A stretch of 64,000 nucleotides of DNA, from the NCBI RefSeq assembly GCF_004193775.1, contig NC_041005.1, positions 18,447,865 to 18,511,864 of the forward strand. Direction: 5' to 3'. Made by a program: the position numbers and the translations under genes. This document shows positions 35,001 to 48,339 of the stretch, piece after piece. This DNA comes from Glycine soja (lineage: Eukaryota > Streptophyta > Magnoliopsida > Fabales > Fabaceae). Each line of letters begins with the position of its first letter. The stretch's first letter is position 1. The notes below the pieces were generated by a model. That model saw nothing but the letters and a program-made list of their open reading frames with translations. It was not told where the DNA came from and did no database searches.

Positions 35001-38000
35001 AGAATGGGAGGACAGCTTTGCATACAGCTGCTATGACTAATGACGTGGACTTGGTTAAGGTAAGTGAATGAGCTTCTTGATTAAAATGATTATTAAAATA
35101 ATTTTTTGTTGCTAAAAAATGCACATTTTGGGTATTTTGAGTAGGTTATTTTAGGTGCTGGGGTTGATGTGAACATTCGCAATGTGCACAACAGTATACC
35201 TCTTCACTTGGCCTTAGCTAGGGGTGCAAAGGCATGTGTTGGACTGCTTCTTGATGCTGGAGCAGATTATAATTTGAAGGTTTTCATCCAAGTCCCCATT
35301 TGATCACATATAAGTATAATTATAATTATAACTAGCAGAAAGATAGCCATTGTTATGCTTGTCTGTCCACATTTTTTGGTTACGAAGAGGAGAATGAGAG
35401 CCATTAATTTCTAACGTAGCACTAGTCCAAAAAGAAAACTGAAATTGGAGTGTGTAATTACAGTACAATTGCATTAGTAGCAGTTTATGGGTAAAATGGC
35501 TCAAGAAATGTCTACATTAAAAGTTGGTATCACTTTTATATATTGTTATAGATGAAATAGAAATTTCAATATGCTATTTTGCTTTGTGATTTCTTCTTTT
35601 TCCCTGATTTCTCGTATAGTTTATAAAACTTTCTATTTACTACATTAGATCTTTATTATATGACATTTATTGCTGAGTTCAGTATCTGATGTAGCCATTC
35701 TTTATTATTTGAGTAATTTAAGCTTAATGATAGTTAATACCATTAAAGGTGGTTGGGGGGTAACAAATCTAAGGAAAATGATTTCTATTAAAATTCAATA
35801 ACCCAGTAAGCTGGAGAAGACATAGAATGAATATTAAAACCATTTTAGTAAGTTTATATAATTGACTTTTATTCTGAAATGAATGGTGAACTATTGATTT
35901 AGTTGTGGGCATATGCTTGTTTCCATGGACATTGAAACAGTATTTGTATATATTTGAACCTTTTGCACTGGTTATATGTACGACCCATAATAAGTGTGTG
36001 CAACTTATGTTTAGCTTATTAAAAAAAAACAGTTATGTTTAGCTTGAATTTTGTTTACTTAGTAGAAATAATTGGAAGTTGACATGTTCCCTGTCTTGTG
36101 GAAGGAAGCTTTGCCGTAATGTCCTTGTCAGCTAAGGTTCTAATGTAACTTAATGTCAGGATGATGATGGTGACAATGCTTTCCATATAGCAGCAGAGAC
36201 AGCAAAAATGATTCGTGAAAATCTTGACTGGCTTATTGTTATGCTAATGAAGCCTGATGCTGACATTGAAGTTAGAAACCACAGGTAAGCCACAGCTAAG
36301 GGCACTGTATTTTCATTAAGTTGTAATTATTATTTTTGAACATCATATACATATCTAAAATATTATTGTCATAACTTTGAAACTGCATTTAACTGTTGCA
36401 TGTTAGTCCTATGTAACCTATTAATGACATTGAACTCCAATGACTAATATGACTGATGGGGTTATGTTTTTTGACAGTGGCAAGACACTACGTGACATTT
36501 TAGAGGCTCTCCCCCGAGAATGGTTATCTGAAGATCTGATGGAAGCACTCGTGAATAAGGGAGTTCATTTGTTTCCTACAATGTGAGTGGAAGATATTAT
36601 TTTCTAGTGTTTCTTGTTTATGATATTTATTGTCTATTGATATGTGGCTAATATGTTTAAAAATTTGTTTATTGATGACTATATAGATTTAAAGTGGGAG
36701 ACTGGGTGAAGTTTAAAAGATCTGTCACAACTCCAACACATGGATGGCAAGGTGCTAAACCAAAGAGTGTTGGTTTTGTGCAAAGTGTTCCAGACAGAGA
36801 TAATCTCATTGTTTCATTTTGTTCTGGAGAGGTTCATGTTCTTGCAAATGAAGTCATAAAAGTTGTTCCATTGGATAGGGGACAACATGTACACCTGAAA
36901 GAAGATGTAAAAGAGCCTAGGTAAAATTTTACATAACTGATACACCTTTTTTTTGTATTTAATGGCTTTATGTTATGTGTCTAATGTTGGGGAGTTTCTT
37001 TGATCTTTGTTAATAACAATTCTTTTGGTTTATCATGTCTTATTTTGACTAGAAAATTGGGTAAACTAACTAGTTGCAAAGAACATTTGGTTTATCATGT
37101 CTTCTTTAGTAAGTGATGTGATCCTTATTAGGAGCAGATCGCTTGGTAAAGGTCAAGGAATCAGATGATGCCACTTCCAGAGATGGAAGATAAGTCAAGG
37201 GTAGACGCCACAAGGGTTCAACCTTGATAAGTTTGAGATTGGTTCAACAAGGAACCCAGAGAGAAGCTCTCACAAAATACATGTATTTTCTCAAAATGCC
37301 AAAAGTTCCCTTTTCTTCAAAATGAGTTCAATACATATAGTGTAGCTGAAGTGCAGCTGAAAAGACACCAATTTATTTAATTAAAATTACAAAAATAGAA
37401 AAAATATTCGATATGGGCCTTCAAATTATTTTGGGCCTTCAGCAATCAAGATTCTTGGGAGTGTCTCTGGGCCTTCCTCCTTCTTCATTTTGGCCTTGTC
37501 AAGTATGATTGTTACCATTTATTGGAGGGTATCCTTTGACTGTTTGGTCCTATTTCTGGTCATAGGTCCCTGTAGTTTGGCAGCTTTAGGATTCTCATCA
37601 TTCCCTCTTTCTTGAAAAGCATTTGCCCCCAAATCTTCTGAATCACTACCTACAACAAATGGAGTCAAGTCAACAACATTAAAAGAGAAACTTACTCCAT
37701 ACTCACTTGGAATATGGATCTTGTAAGCATTGTCATTGATCCTCTCTAGTATTTGGAAAGGTCCGTCTCTTCTAGGTTGAAGTTTGGACTTCCTTTATTC
37801 AGGAAACCTCTCATTCCTCATGTGTACCCAAACTCAATCACCTGGTTCAAGTACCACTTTCTTCCTATTCTTGTTGGCTTGCTTGACATAGCTTTCATTC
37901 TTCTTTGCAATTTGAGCCTTCACTTGCTCATGCAATTTTTTTACATATTCAACTTTTGCCTGTGCATCCTTATGCTTAAAATAAAAAATGTTTGGCAATG

Positions 38001-41000
38001 ATAACAAATCAAGAGGAGTCAAGGGATTAAAACCATACACTACTTCAAATGGAGAGTGTTGTATAGTGCTATGTACGACCCTATTGTATTCAAACTCAAC
38101 ATGAGGCAGACATTCTTCTCAACTCTTTATATTCTTTTTAATCACAGCCCTAAGAAGAGAATTCAAAGTTCTGTTTACTACCTCAGTTTGGCTATCGGTC
38201 TGAGGATGACATGTGATGGAAAAAAGAAGTTTTGTTCCAACCTTACCCCATAATGTTCTCCAAAAGTGATCGAGGAACTTGGTGTCTCGGTCCGAAACGA
38301 TGCTTCTTGGTAGTCCGTGGAGGCGCACCACTTCCTTGAAAAATAATTCAGTAACATGGCACACATCATCATTTTTCTTACATGGTACGAAATGTACCAT
38401 TTTTGAAAACCTGTCAACCACAACAAAAATGGAGTCCTTACCATTCCTCATCCGAGGCAAACCTAAAACAAAATTCATAGATAAATTAGTCCTAGGATAT
38501 TCAGGAATAGACAAAGGAGAATAAAGACCATTAGGCATGACTCTAGATTTTGACTGCTTACAAACAATGCACTGTTCACAAAACTTATGCACATCATGTT
38601 TCATATGTGGCCAATAAAAATTCTCTTGTAACATGTCTAAAGTCTTTTGAACCCCAAAATGTCCCATTAATCCCCCCTCGTGGGCTTCTTTCACAAGTAA
38701 TCTTCTTATGGATCCTTTAGGCACAACAAAAATGGAGTCCTTACCATTCCTCATCCGAGGCAAACCTAAAACAAAATTCATAGATAAATTAGTCCTAGGA
38801 TATTCAGGAACAGACAAAGGAGAATAAAGACCATTAGGCATGACTCTAGATTTTGACTGCTTACAAACAATGTACTGTTCACAAAACTTATGCACATCAT
38901 GTTTCATATGTGGCCAATAAAAATGCTCTTGTAACATGTCTAAAGTCTTTTGAACCCCAAAATGTTCCATTAATCCCCCCTCGTGGGCTTCTTTCACAAG
39001 TAATCTTCTTATGGATCCTTTAGGCACACATAATCTTTTTTCTTTGAACAAATAATCATTATGCCAAAAGAAACCATTTTGGGCAGTATGTACACATGCA
39101 GAATATTTAGAAGCAAAATCTGGTTCATGGTCATACAATTCTTTAATGTGCTCAAACCCAATGAATTTAGTTTCAAGAGTAGAGAATAAAGCATACCTTC
39201 TTGAAAGTGCATCAGCAACTACATTGGATTACCTTTCTTGTGCTTGATCACATATTGAAATTTTTCAAGAAGCTCCACCCACCTGGCATGTCTCTTGCTC
39301 AATTTACTTTGTCCCTTGAGATGTGTTAGGAACCAAGAATTGAAATGAGAAAGAAAATAAAAGATTTTATTGACTAGTAAGAAAAGAACAGAAAATAGGA
39401 GAGAAAATTCTCCTCCAAGGGTTTCCTCTTCACAAAGGATTTCTCCTTTCATAAAGAGCTAATGCTCAATAAATCCCCCTCTCTCCTATCATTCTTCCTT
39501 TATTTATATCTAATAAATCCCTCTAACTAACTAACTAACTCATTAGTAGTCTAACTATATTAACTAACTCTTTCTTCTCCTTATATCCTAACAATACATC
39601 CTTCCTATAAATCAACCTTGTCCTCAAGGTTGGAATCTGAAAACTAGAATTGTACACTGAAACTTCTAAAGTTTTGTTTGATTGCTGGAAGACAACTGCA
39701 CCCCTTGTAGCTTAATTGGGAACGACCCACTGTCCCTGCATGCAAACTGAGGTCTAGTGGCTTCGGTGGTGGGAGGGACAAGGGTGGACTCCATATAACT
39801 TTAATCAACTTGATTGATTCAGTACATTCCTTTAGCCATAGCTCCATGGCTAAGCTGTCAGCCATAGATGCAACAAAATTTAATGCTCAAGGCTCTCCCA
39901 ACAGGTTGACATTCCAAGATTCTAGCACCATTGTTGTCCCAACCACCTTCATGAATGATTTTTGTTTCACCATAACAATCTTTTTATGGAAATTTGAATC
40001 TTGAAAACAATGTGGCTTGGTTGAATCACCAGCTTTGACTTCCTTCTTGATCAAATCTGTAATTGGGTTATCAAGAAAATCGTCTTCGTAGCCCACATTT
40101 GTCACTCCATTTTCCTTGTGCTTCTCCCTCTTTATCGATGGATCAACTTCTTTCTCCATAACCTTTTCAATCTTTTTTTCTCTTGCTAACTTTGCTTCCT
40201 CATTTTTGGTTTCTTCTCCACCACAAAGGGTGTGGTTCTTGACTATTGAACCTTTTTTACTTTTATTTTCTGATTTCAAGAACTACAATGGGTCACTGGC
40301 ACACTCAAAACTACTACCCTTCAAATCAGTTCCCCCTTTTCTATCAAAGTTGGGTAGTTCCACCTTTCTTGCCCAAGAACTAGCATTTGCTTACTGAATT
40401 CTGACCCACTTCCCTCCATGCTATTTTTGTCTTGTTGAGAGGCATGAGAATCAACTTCTTCATTCAATATCTTGCGCAACATGTGTTTTCGCTCTGAAAT
40501 CTTGGTCTTCCCTTTCAAGAACTCTGTGGAAGTCTCCCATTTTTTGATGTGGGTTTCTGTCTCAGTTGGCTTTTCTTGCTTCAAGATACTCAATCTTTCA
40601 AATATGTGGCTACCATGGCGATCTCTGAATCTTTTGATCGAAGCTGTGGAAAATGACTCCCAATCTGAATCTGGGTTGTTTGGGCTCCAAATATAGAACC
40701 AATGTATCGCAGCACCCTCCATGCTCATGAATGCATATTGCAGCTTATGGAATGAAGGAATTTCTTGTACCTCAGAATTTTTCAGCCCTAGCAATCCAAC
40801 CAATTGGGTCTGTCCTCATGAACACTGGTAGCTCCACCTTCTTAGCCCAAATTTGCGCTTCCTCCATCTCTAACGCTGGCTTCCCCTCGAAGATCCGATA
40901 GGTCGGACCAATTTGTTAGGAATCAAGAATTGAAATGAGAAAGAAAATAAAAGATTTTATTGACTAGTAAGAAAAGAACAGAAAATAAGAGAGAAAACTC

Positions 41001-44000
41001 TCCTCCAAGGGTTTCCCCTTCACAAAGGATTTCTCCTTTCACAAAGAGCTAATGTTCAATCTACAAATGATATAATCCCCCTCTCTCCTATCCTTCTTCC
41101 TCTATTTATATCTAATAAACCCCTTTAACTAACTAACTCATTAGTAGTCTAACTATATTAACTAACTCTTCCTTTTCCTTATATCCTAACAAGATGCTTC
41201 AAGGATTCATGACCATTATGTATGACAAATTGTTTGGGTAGAAGATAATGCTGCCAAGTTTGTAATGCCTTTACCAACGCGTACAACTCCTTGTCATATG
41301 TGAAATAATTAAGGACAACCTCATTCAGTTTTTCACTAAAGTAGGCAATGAGATGTCCCTCTTGCATTAAAACAGCCCCTATCCCAACCCCAGACGCATC
41401 ACACTCAATTTCGAAGGATTTGCCAAAATTAGGTAATGCAAGAATTGGTGCATGCATCAATTTTCCTGAGTGTAGCGAATGCATGTTCTTGTTTTTCTCC
41501 CCATTTAAATCCTACATTTTTCTTGGAAATCTCAGTAAGAGGTGTTGCCACAATACTAAAATACCTAGTAAGAGGTGTTGCCACAATACTAAAATACCTA
41601 ACAAATCTCCTGTAGAAACTTGTCAAACCATGAAAGCTTCTTACATCACCAACAACTTTGGGGGTTGGCCATTCTTGAATGGCTTTTACCTTTTCTTGAT
41701 CAACCTGTACTCCTTGTGAGCTAATAACAAAACCAAGGAAAACTACATGGTCCAAACAGATCACTCATTTATCCATGTTAGCATACAAGCTCTCACGCCT
41801 AAGGGCCTCTAAAATTCTCTTCAAATGCACAAGATGTTCATCATGGAATTTGCTATAAATCAAGATATCAAAATAAAGCACAACAAATTTTCCTTGAAAT
41901 TCCCTTAACACATGGTTCATTAATCTGATGAAAGTGCTAGGAGCATTGGTCAACCCAAAGGGCATAACCAACCATTCATTCATTCCATATTTAGTTTTGA
42001 AAGTTGTTTTTCATTTATCCCCCTCTCTAATCTTAATTTGATGATACCTACCTTTCAAATCAATTTTAGAAAAAACACAAGCTCCATGCAATTCATCCAA
42101 CATATCATCTAACCTAGGAATGAGATGCCTATACTTTATTGTGATGTTGTTGATGGCTCTGCAGTCTGTGCGCATCCTCTAAGTTCCATCTTTCTTTGGC
42201 ACTAGAATAACTGGAACGACACACGAACTCAAGCTTTCTTGCACCCACCCCTTTGCTTGAGGTCTTGCCCTTGCTTCTGAATCTCCTCAGTCTCTTGTGG
42301 ATTGCTCCTGTAAGCTGGCTTGTTAGGCAATGAATCTCCTGGAAGGAGGTTAATTTGATGTTCTATGCCTCTTGAAGGTGGTAGTCCATGAGGAATCTCC
42401 TTGAGAAAAACATCTTTAAATTCCTGCAATAGGAGTTCAACACTAGGAGAAACAAAAATAGTTAACTCATTAGAATTATAAGCAGAAATGGTATTGTCGC
42501 AGTACAGTAGATAGAGTGACTCACGAGCAAGTAGTACTTTCCTCACTTCACTCACCTTTGCTAAACAATTAAATTTTTGCATGTGTATCACACTTTCTCT
42601 CATGTGTATCACTCTTCTTTTTCTTATTCCTCTTTGGTGCTTCATTTTTCTCTTTCTCTTGTTCTCTCTTTTCTCTCATTCTGATTTGGTCATCACACAT
42701 TTCTTTAGGCGATAGAGGTTTAAAAATAATTTTCCGGTCATGGTGCTGGAAAGAAATCTTGTTGGTGAAGCCATCATGTACTGCTTTAGTGTCATACTGT
42801 CATGGTCTTCCTAATAGTATATGAGTCGTCTCCATTGGAACGTCTCCATTGGAACCACATCACACAACACCTTATCATTGTATCTTCCAATGGTGAGACA
42901 CAACTCAACCCGCTGAGTCACTTTTACCTCTTCATCTTTACTAAGCCATTGGAGTCTGTATGGTCTAGGATGAGGCTTAGTTTCCAAATTCAGTTTGGAC
43001 ACTAACTCCCTCAATCAATAATTATAGAACAAAGCTTACCATTAATGGTACACCTGGTGTGGAAAATATTTTATCTTTGGGTGTCGTCCAGTGGCTGCAT
43101 CTGACTTTCCAACAGCTTTCTCACCAATAACATATCACCTTGCATAGCTTCCTTCTCAAGCTCTTCTTTTACTTCTTCATTGATTTCAGATTCACTGGTG
43201 ATTTCTCCATCTGCCTTCATGATTATGGTCCTCCTGGTTGGACATTCAAAAGCAATATGTCTTCTGCCTAAGCATTTGAAGCATTTTATGTTTCTGGTAC
43301 CAGTGTTGGACGAGGTAGAATTATGTTTGGTTCTAGCATTGGACACTGCTGACTTTCCATGACGGGACGCTGCTGATGGATTGGATGAGTTGCCTCCCTT
43401 CTTCTTCGATCTGTTGGTCCAGTTCTAGTTGAAAGTATTGGATGAGTTCCTTCTTGATGCACTTTTCCTCGAGTTGTTGTTCAACCTGTACTGTCTTATG
43501 CAGCAAGTCATCCAACTCCTATAATTCAACAACACCTCTAATGTTAGGATTTAGACCATTCAAAAAACGAGCCATTGTATCCCCAGTTTTCTCTTCAATG
43601 TTGACTCTCACTAGTGCCATCTCCATTCTGTTTTGCCTCGGTCCATCATTGCCCTCTCTGTTCCCACTATAAGGTCTTTTAGCATTCTGATTCAGATGGT
43701 TCTCTAGTCCTTCTATTCATTTATAGAGCTCTTCATTGTTACGGTTCAACAAACGTTGCATTTGTGTAATCATCACGTCCAGTAACAAACGCTGAGATCC
43801 GTCCAGTTGATGATATTCACCACCACCGTCACCAGCTCCTGCCATAATTAAGGAACAGAAAAATTTGGAGTAAATTAAACAAAGGTTTCAGGACCTCACC
43901 ACACTCTACTTACATATTTTTCTCTTTGATGGTAGTACACTCATGTTTGATGCTCTCAATATAGGCTTTTGTGTGATATTTTTTCCATTCTTGCCTTTTA

Positions 44001-47000
44001 TCACTCACTCCTCTTAAGTTCCTAGATGAATCAAATTGGACTTAATAACAGACAACTGAATTCATAAATAGAAGACAAAAAGACATGGACAACACAAAAC
44101 AGGTAGAAGAAACAAAGAGACTACTCAATTAACAGAGAAGAAGAAGAATAGAAATAGCGAAAATGACATGTAAACTTCTAATGGTCATAACTTTTGTTAC
44201 GGTTGTCCGTTTGAGGCCCACTATATATCAAAATGCTCAGAATTGAAAGGGAAATCCCTAGGCAAATTCTCGAAGGGGATCTGGTCCACTATTTTTGCCT
44301 AAAAATGCCTCTAACTACCTCAAATCTGCGTTCAAAGATCAAACACCCAATCTTTTTTTTTAAACTTTTCAAACTTTCTGCAATTGCTTTCTTTTTTTTT
44401 TTTTTGTTTTATAATGCGCTTTTCACAATTCCACTGGTCCAGCCAATGTATTCGTTCAATAGGCAATTAGGCAAACAGGCAATTAGACTAAACCCTAAAT
44501 TCATCAAGCAAGCAGAATTCGTTCCTAATAGTATTCGAATATAACAAGGCACAAACTGACCATCCATAGCAAGCAGACAGAGAAACGAAATCGAATAGAA
44601 TAGACAGAAAACGAAAACGAGAACAAAAACAAGAACGAAAACAGGAACAGAAACAACAGGAATGAAAAACAACAAGAACAAAAACAACAAGATACGAAGG
44701 AAAAAAATATCGAATAGGATAGAACCTGTATCAAAAGTCGAAGCTCTGATACCAGATGATGTGATCCTTATTAGGAGCGGATCGCTTGGAACAGGTCAAG
44801 GAATCAGATGATGCCACTTCCAGAGATAAAAAATAAGTCAAGGGTAGACGCCACAAGGGTTCACCCTTGATAAGTCCGAGATTGGTTCAATAAGGAACCC
44901 AAAGAGAAGCTCTCACAAAATACACATGTATTTTCTCAAAATTCCAAAAGTTCCCTTTTCTTCAAAATGAGTTCAATACATATAGTGTAGCTGAGGTGCA
45001 GTTGAAAAGACACCAATAAAATTACAAAAATAGAAAAATATTCGATATGGCCTTCAGCAATCAAGATTCTTGGGTTGGGAGTGCCTCTAGGTCTTCATCC
45101 TTCTCCACTTGGGCCTTGTCAAATATGGTTGCTACCATTTGTTGGAGGGTATCCTCTGACTGTTTGGTCCTACTCCTGGTCATAGGTCCCTGTATTTGGG
45201 CAACTTTGGGATTCTCATAAGTAAGTTTCTTTGGTTTATCATCCTCTGGATTAACAGAACAGAGTATGTCAAACAAGAGTTCCAGAAAAACTTGAGATCA
45301 GAATAGTGACAGGACTAGTTGCAGAGGATGATACTGCTCTATTATCTTGTTGAAAATATAGGGCTTATAGATAAGGAAGGAAAAAAAGAGAAAACAGAAA
45401 ATCAAAATAATAGGATATTAGATTAATATGGTGTAATGTGTTGCGATGCAAAAGACTATACTAATCCCTATTTATTCTCGGAATTAGGTTAAGTACCGAA
45501 CTCCTAATTCTAATCAAATAAGGTAACAAATGACTTACCAAAGATATGATAAAATTCTTAAGAACAAGGTTCCTAACAAAGATAACAAATTATCCTAAAA
45601 TAAGAAATAATCATTCCTAAAATAACAAATTATCCTAATATAATATGCATCATTCTCTCCATCTAAGATATTTTATTGATATTCTAACATTAGCCAGCAA
45701 AGTAATGTACATAAAGAAACCATTTGTTGTGCATAAAAATGAGGGCATACAGACTTGCATATTCTGCATAAGCTGATTAGGTAGAACTTAATGGCTGAAT
45801 ATTGTAGCTTTAAGCGGCTACCAAACATATTGATCCCTGCTAGCAAATCTCCCTTCCCCAATCTTTCAATGATTATAGACCCATCTCCCTTATAGGGTGT
45901 GTCTATAAAATTGTGGCAAAAGTTTTGTCCAAGAGGTTGGCTGCTGTTATTCCTCGCCTTATAGATGAAAGGCAGACGGCTTTTTTGAAGGGGAGGCACA
46001 TCCTTCATGGTGTTTTAATTGCCAATGAGGCTCTAGCTGAGGCCAAATCAAGAAGCAAGCCTTGTATGGTCTTCAAAGCGGACTTTGAAAAGGCCTATGA
46101 CTCAGTTTCTTGGGGATTTCTTGACTACATGCTTATGAGGATGGGATTTTGCGAAAGGTGGAGGAAATGGATAAGTGGTTGTCTAAACACTGCAACCATA
46201 TCCATCTTAGTGAATGGAAGCCCATCTAAGGAATTTATTCCTAAGAGGGGTCTAAGGCAAGGTGACCCCCTTGCACCTTTCCTTTTCAATATTGTAGCGG
46301 AAGGGCTCACTGGTTTAATGAGGTCAGCTGTATCCAAGAATTTGTTCAAAAGCTTCCTAGTGGGATCTTTAAAAGAAGTAAACATCCTCCAGTATGCTGA
46401 TGATACCCTGTTTTTTGGAGATGCTACTCAGCATAATGTCAGAATCTTAAAATGCATTCTGAGATGCTTTGAAGAGGCTTCTGGTCTCAAGATAAACTAC
46501 TCAAAAAGTCATCTTGGCTGTGTGGGTAAATCTGTCAGCTGGTGCAGGGAAGCTGCCCATTTTCTCAACTGCAGTACTTTGGAATTCCCATTTAATTACC
46601 TTGGAATTCAAATAGGGGTGTCCTCTAAAAGCTGGATCGTGTGGCAGCCTATTGTTAGGAAGTTTGAAACCAAACTTGCAAAATGGAAGCAAAGAACTCT
46701 ATCAATGGGGGGCAGAATCACCCTTATTAATTCTGTTCTCTCAGCCTTACCTATCTACCTTCTATCCTTCTTTAGGATCCCCAAAAAAGCGGTGCACAAA
46801 ATTGTTTCCATTCAGAGAAATTTCCTTTGGGGAGCTCACTAAGAGGCCAGAAAGATTCCTTGGGTAAAGTGGGATATAATTTGTCTTCCTAAGAACCAAG
46901 GGGGCCTAGGGATTAAAGATTTATCTTTATTTAACGAGGCTTTACTTGGTAAATGGGGATGGCAGTTGGCAAATGATCATAACCAACCTTGGTCTAGAAT

Positions 47001-48291
47001 TTTAACTTCGAAGTATGGTGGATGGAAGGAGCTGATTTCTGATGGAAGGAGAAATATCAGCTCCCAATGGTGGCAGGACTTGAAGATAATCTTTCAGCCG
47101 CAACACAACAAATGCCTTAGTGATAATTTAAAATGGAGAGTGGGTACGGGGTCCAACATCAGGTTCTGGAAGGATATATGGCTAGAGAACAATTGTGATC
47201 TCCAAGGAAGATATCCCCAATTATATGTTATTAGTAAACAACAACATTCTCCAATTAGTTCCATGGGAGACTTTGTGGAAGGCAGATGGGAATGGAAGTT
47301 ATCATGGAGAAGGGATTTTTTTGATCATGAAATACAAATGGTAGCTGATCTTCTAGCGGAGATTGATTCTGCTCACATAAACCAATCCAACAGGGATATC
47401 CTTTGGTGGAAGCCAGACCCTAATGGATTATTTTCAACAAGATCTGCCTACAAAGTGCTGCAGGAGACTCATCATAGTGTTAGTCAAGACAATGTTCTTA
47501 ACACTATGTGGAAGTTGAAAATCCCTCCAAAAGTGAGTGCTTTTTCTTGGAGACTCCTCAAGAATCGACTCCCTTCTAGGGACAATCTCAGAAAGAGACA
47601 GGTCACAATGCCTTCCTATAGCTGTCCCCTTTGTGATCATGAAGAAGAATCGGTCGACCATCTTATGTTCAAATGTGTTATGACAAGGAACCTTTGGTGG
47701 GAGCCATTGAGATGGGTTAATAGAGTGGGTCCTTTTTTCATAGACCCAAAGAATCACTTCTTACAATTCACTCAATGGAATAGCAAAGCTAGTACAAACA
47801 GAAGATGGGAATTTCTGTGGCTAGCCCTGTCCTTCTCCATTTGGCATTATAGAAATGCCATGATTTTCAAGAACCAGCCTTTTAATCCTGAAAAGGTCAT
47901 GGATGATGCCCTGTTTCATACTTGGTCATGGCTAAAATATGTTGAGGACTCCCAACTGCACTTTCACTCTTGGTCAACCAATTTACAGGATGTTTTTTCC
48001 TAGAGGGGTTGGGCTTGTTGTATTCTGTGGGCTGCCTTCGATTTTCCCTAGTGGGGTTCACTTTGTATCTTTCTTGCCTTTATCTTTGTATCTTCAGTAC
48101 AACTAGTACCGAATCTCTTTTATAATATATATTAATGATTTTTGCAGTGCAAAAAAAAAATATCTTTGTTTTGTTAAATGATTTCAAGTATTTAGGGAAG
48201 ATTTACTACGAGTGTAGTTTGAAGCTACCAAGTCACCCAACAATAAATGAAAATTAAACTGCAATTTATTTGGTCTTTTTTTTTGAACGGC

Positions 48292-48339
<48 letters not shown>

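Larger units (their letters stand above)
37834..43870 (-). pseudogene. Gypsy Gag-Pol polyprotein, broken
   Basis: Read on the minus strand from right to left. The Gag start is near 43845 ([20 protein letters not shown]). A CCHC knuckle is near 43270 ([15 protein letters not shown]). A protease-region block with [19 protein letters not shown] lies at 42811-43014. Reverse transcriptase spans about 42250-41770 ([38 protein letters not shown]), with the catalytic YFDD box reduced to LYFDILIYS. RNase H is at about 41480-41200 and, beyond the nested insert, 39320-39220. Integrase spans 39138-38119 (zinc-binding part duplicated, then [44 protein letters not shown]). A C-terminal part lies at 38040-37600. 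Stops, frameshifts, the damaged RT site and the insertion show it is inactive. Confidence 0.85.
37114..45217 (-). mobile_element. Ty3/Gypsy retrotransposon in KEG intron 12
   Basis: An 8104-bp element opposite to KEG, with two related LTRs. Right of the internal region, GCTCTGATACCAGA (44743-44756) is the reverse complement of a TGGTATCAGAGC initiator-Met tRNA primer site. A purine tract (reverse complement of TTCCCTCTTTCTT, 37600-37612) lies inside the left LTR. The flanks share TAAG (37110-37113 and 45218-45221), a short or decayed target duplication. It carries a nested non-autonomous LTR element at 39324-41191. Confidence 0.88.

Noticed and set aside
44409..44734. Hydrophobic Leu/Phe/Val-rich frames on the minus strand
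   Set aside because: They come from the AACAAGAACA-type repeats in the Gypsy element's untranslated leader; a membrane protein is not credible.
45348..45690. Possible solo LTR between Gypsy element and LINE (TGTTGAAAATATAGGG...TTCTAACA)
   Set aside because: The ends are plausible, but the flanks (TATCT and TTAGC) do not match; recorded only as undetermined intron sequence.
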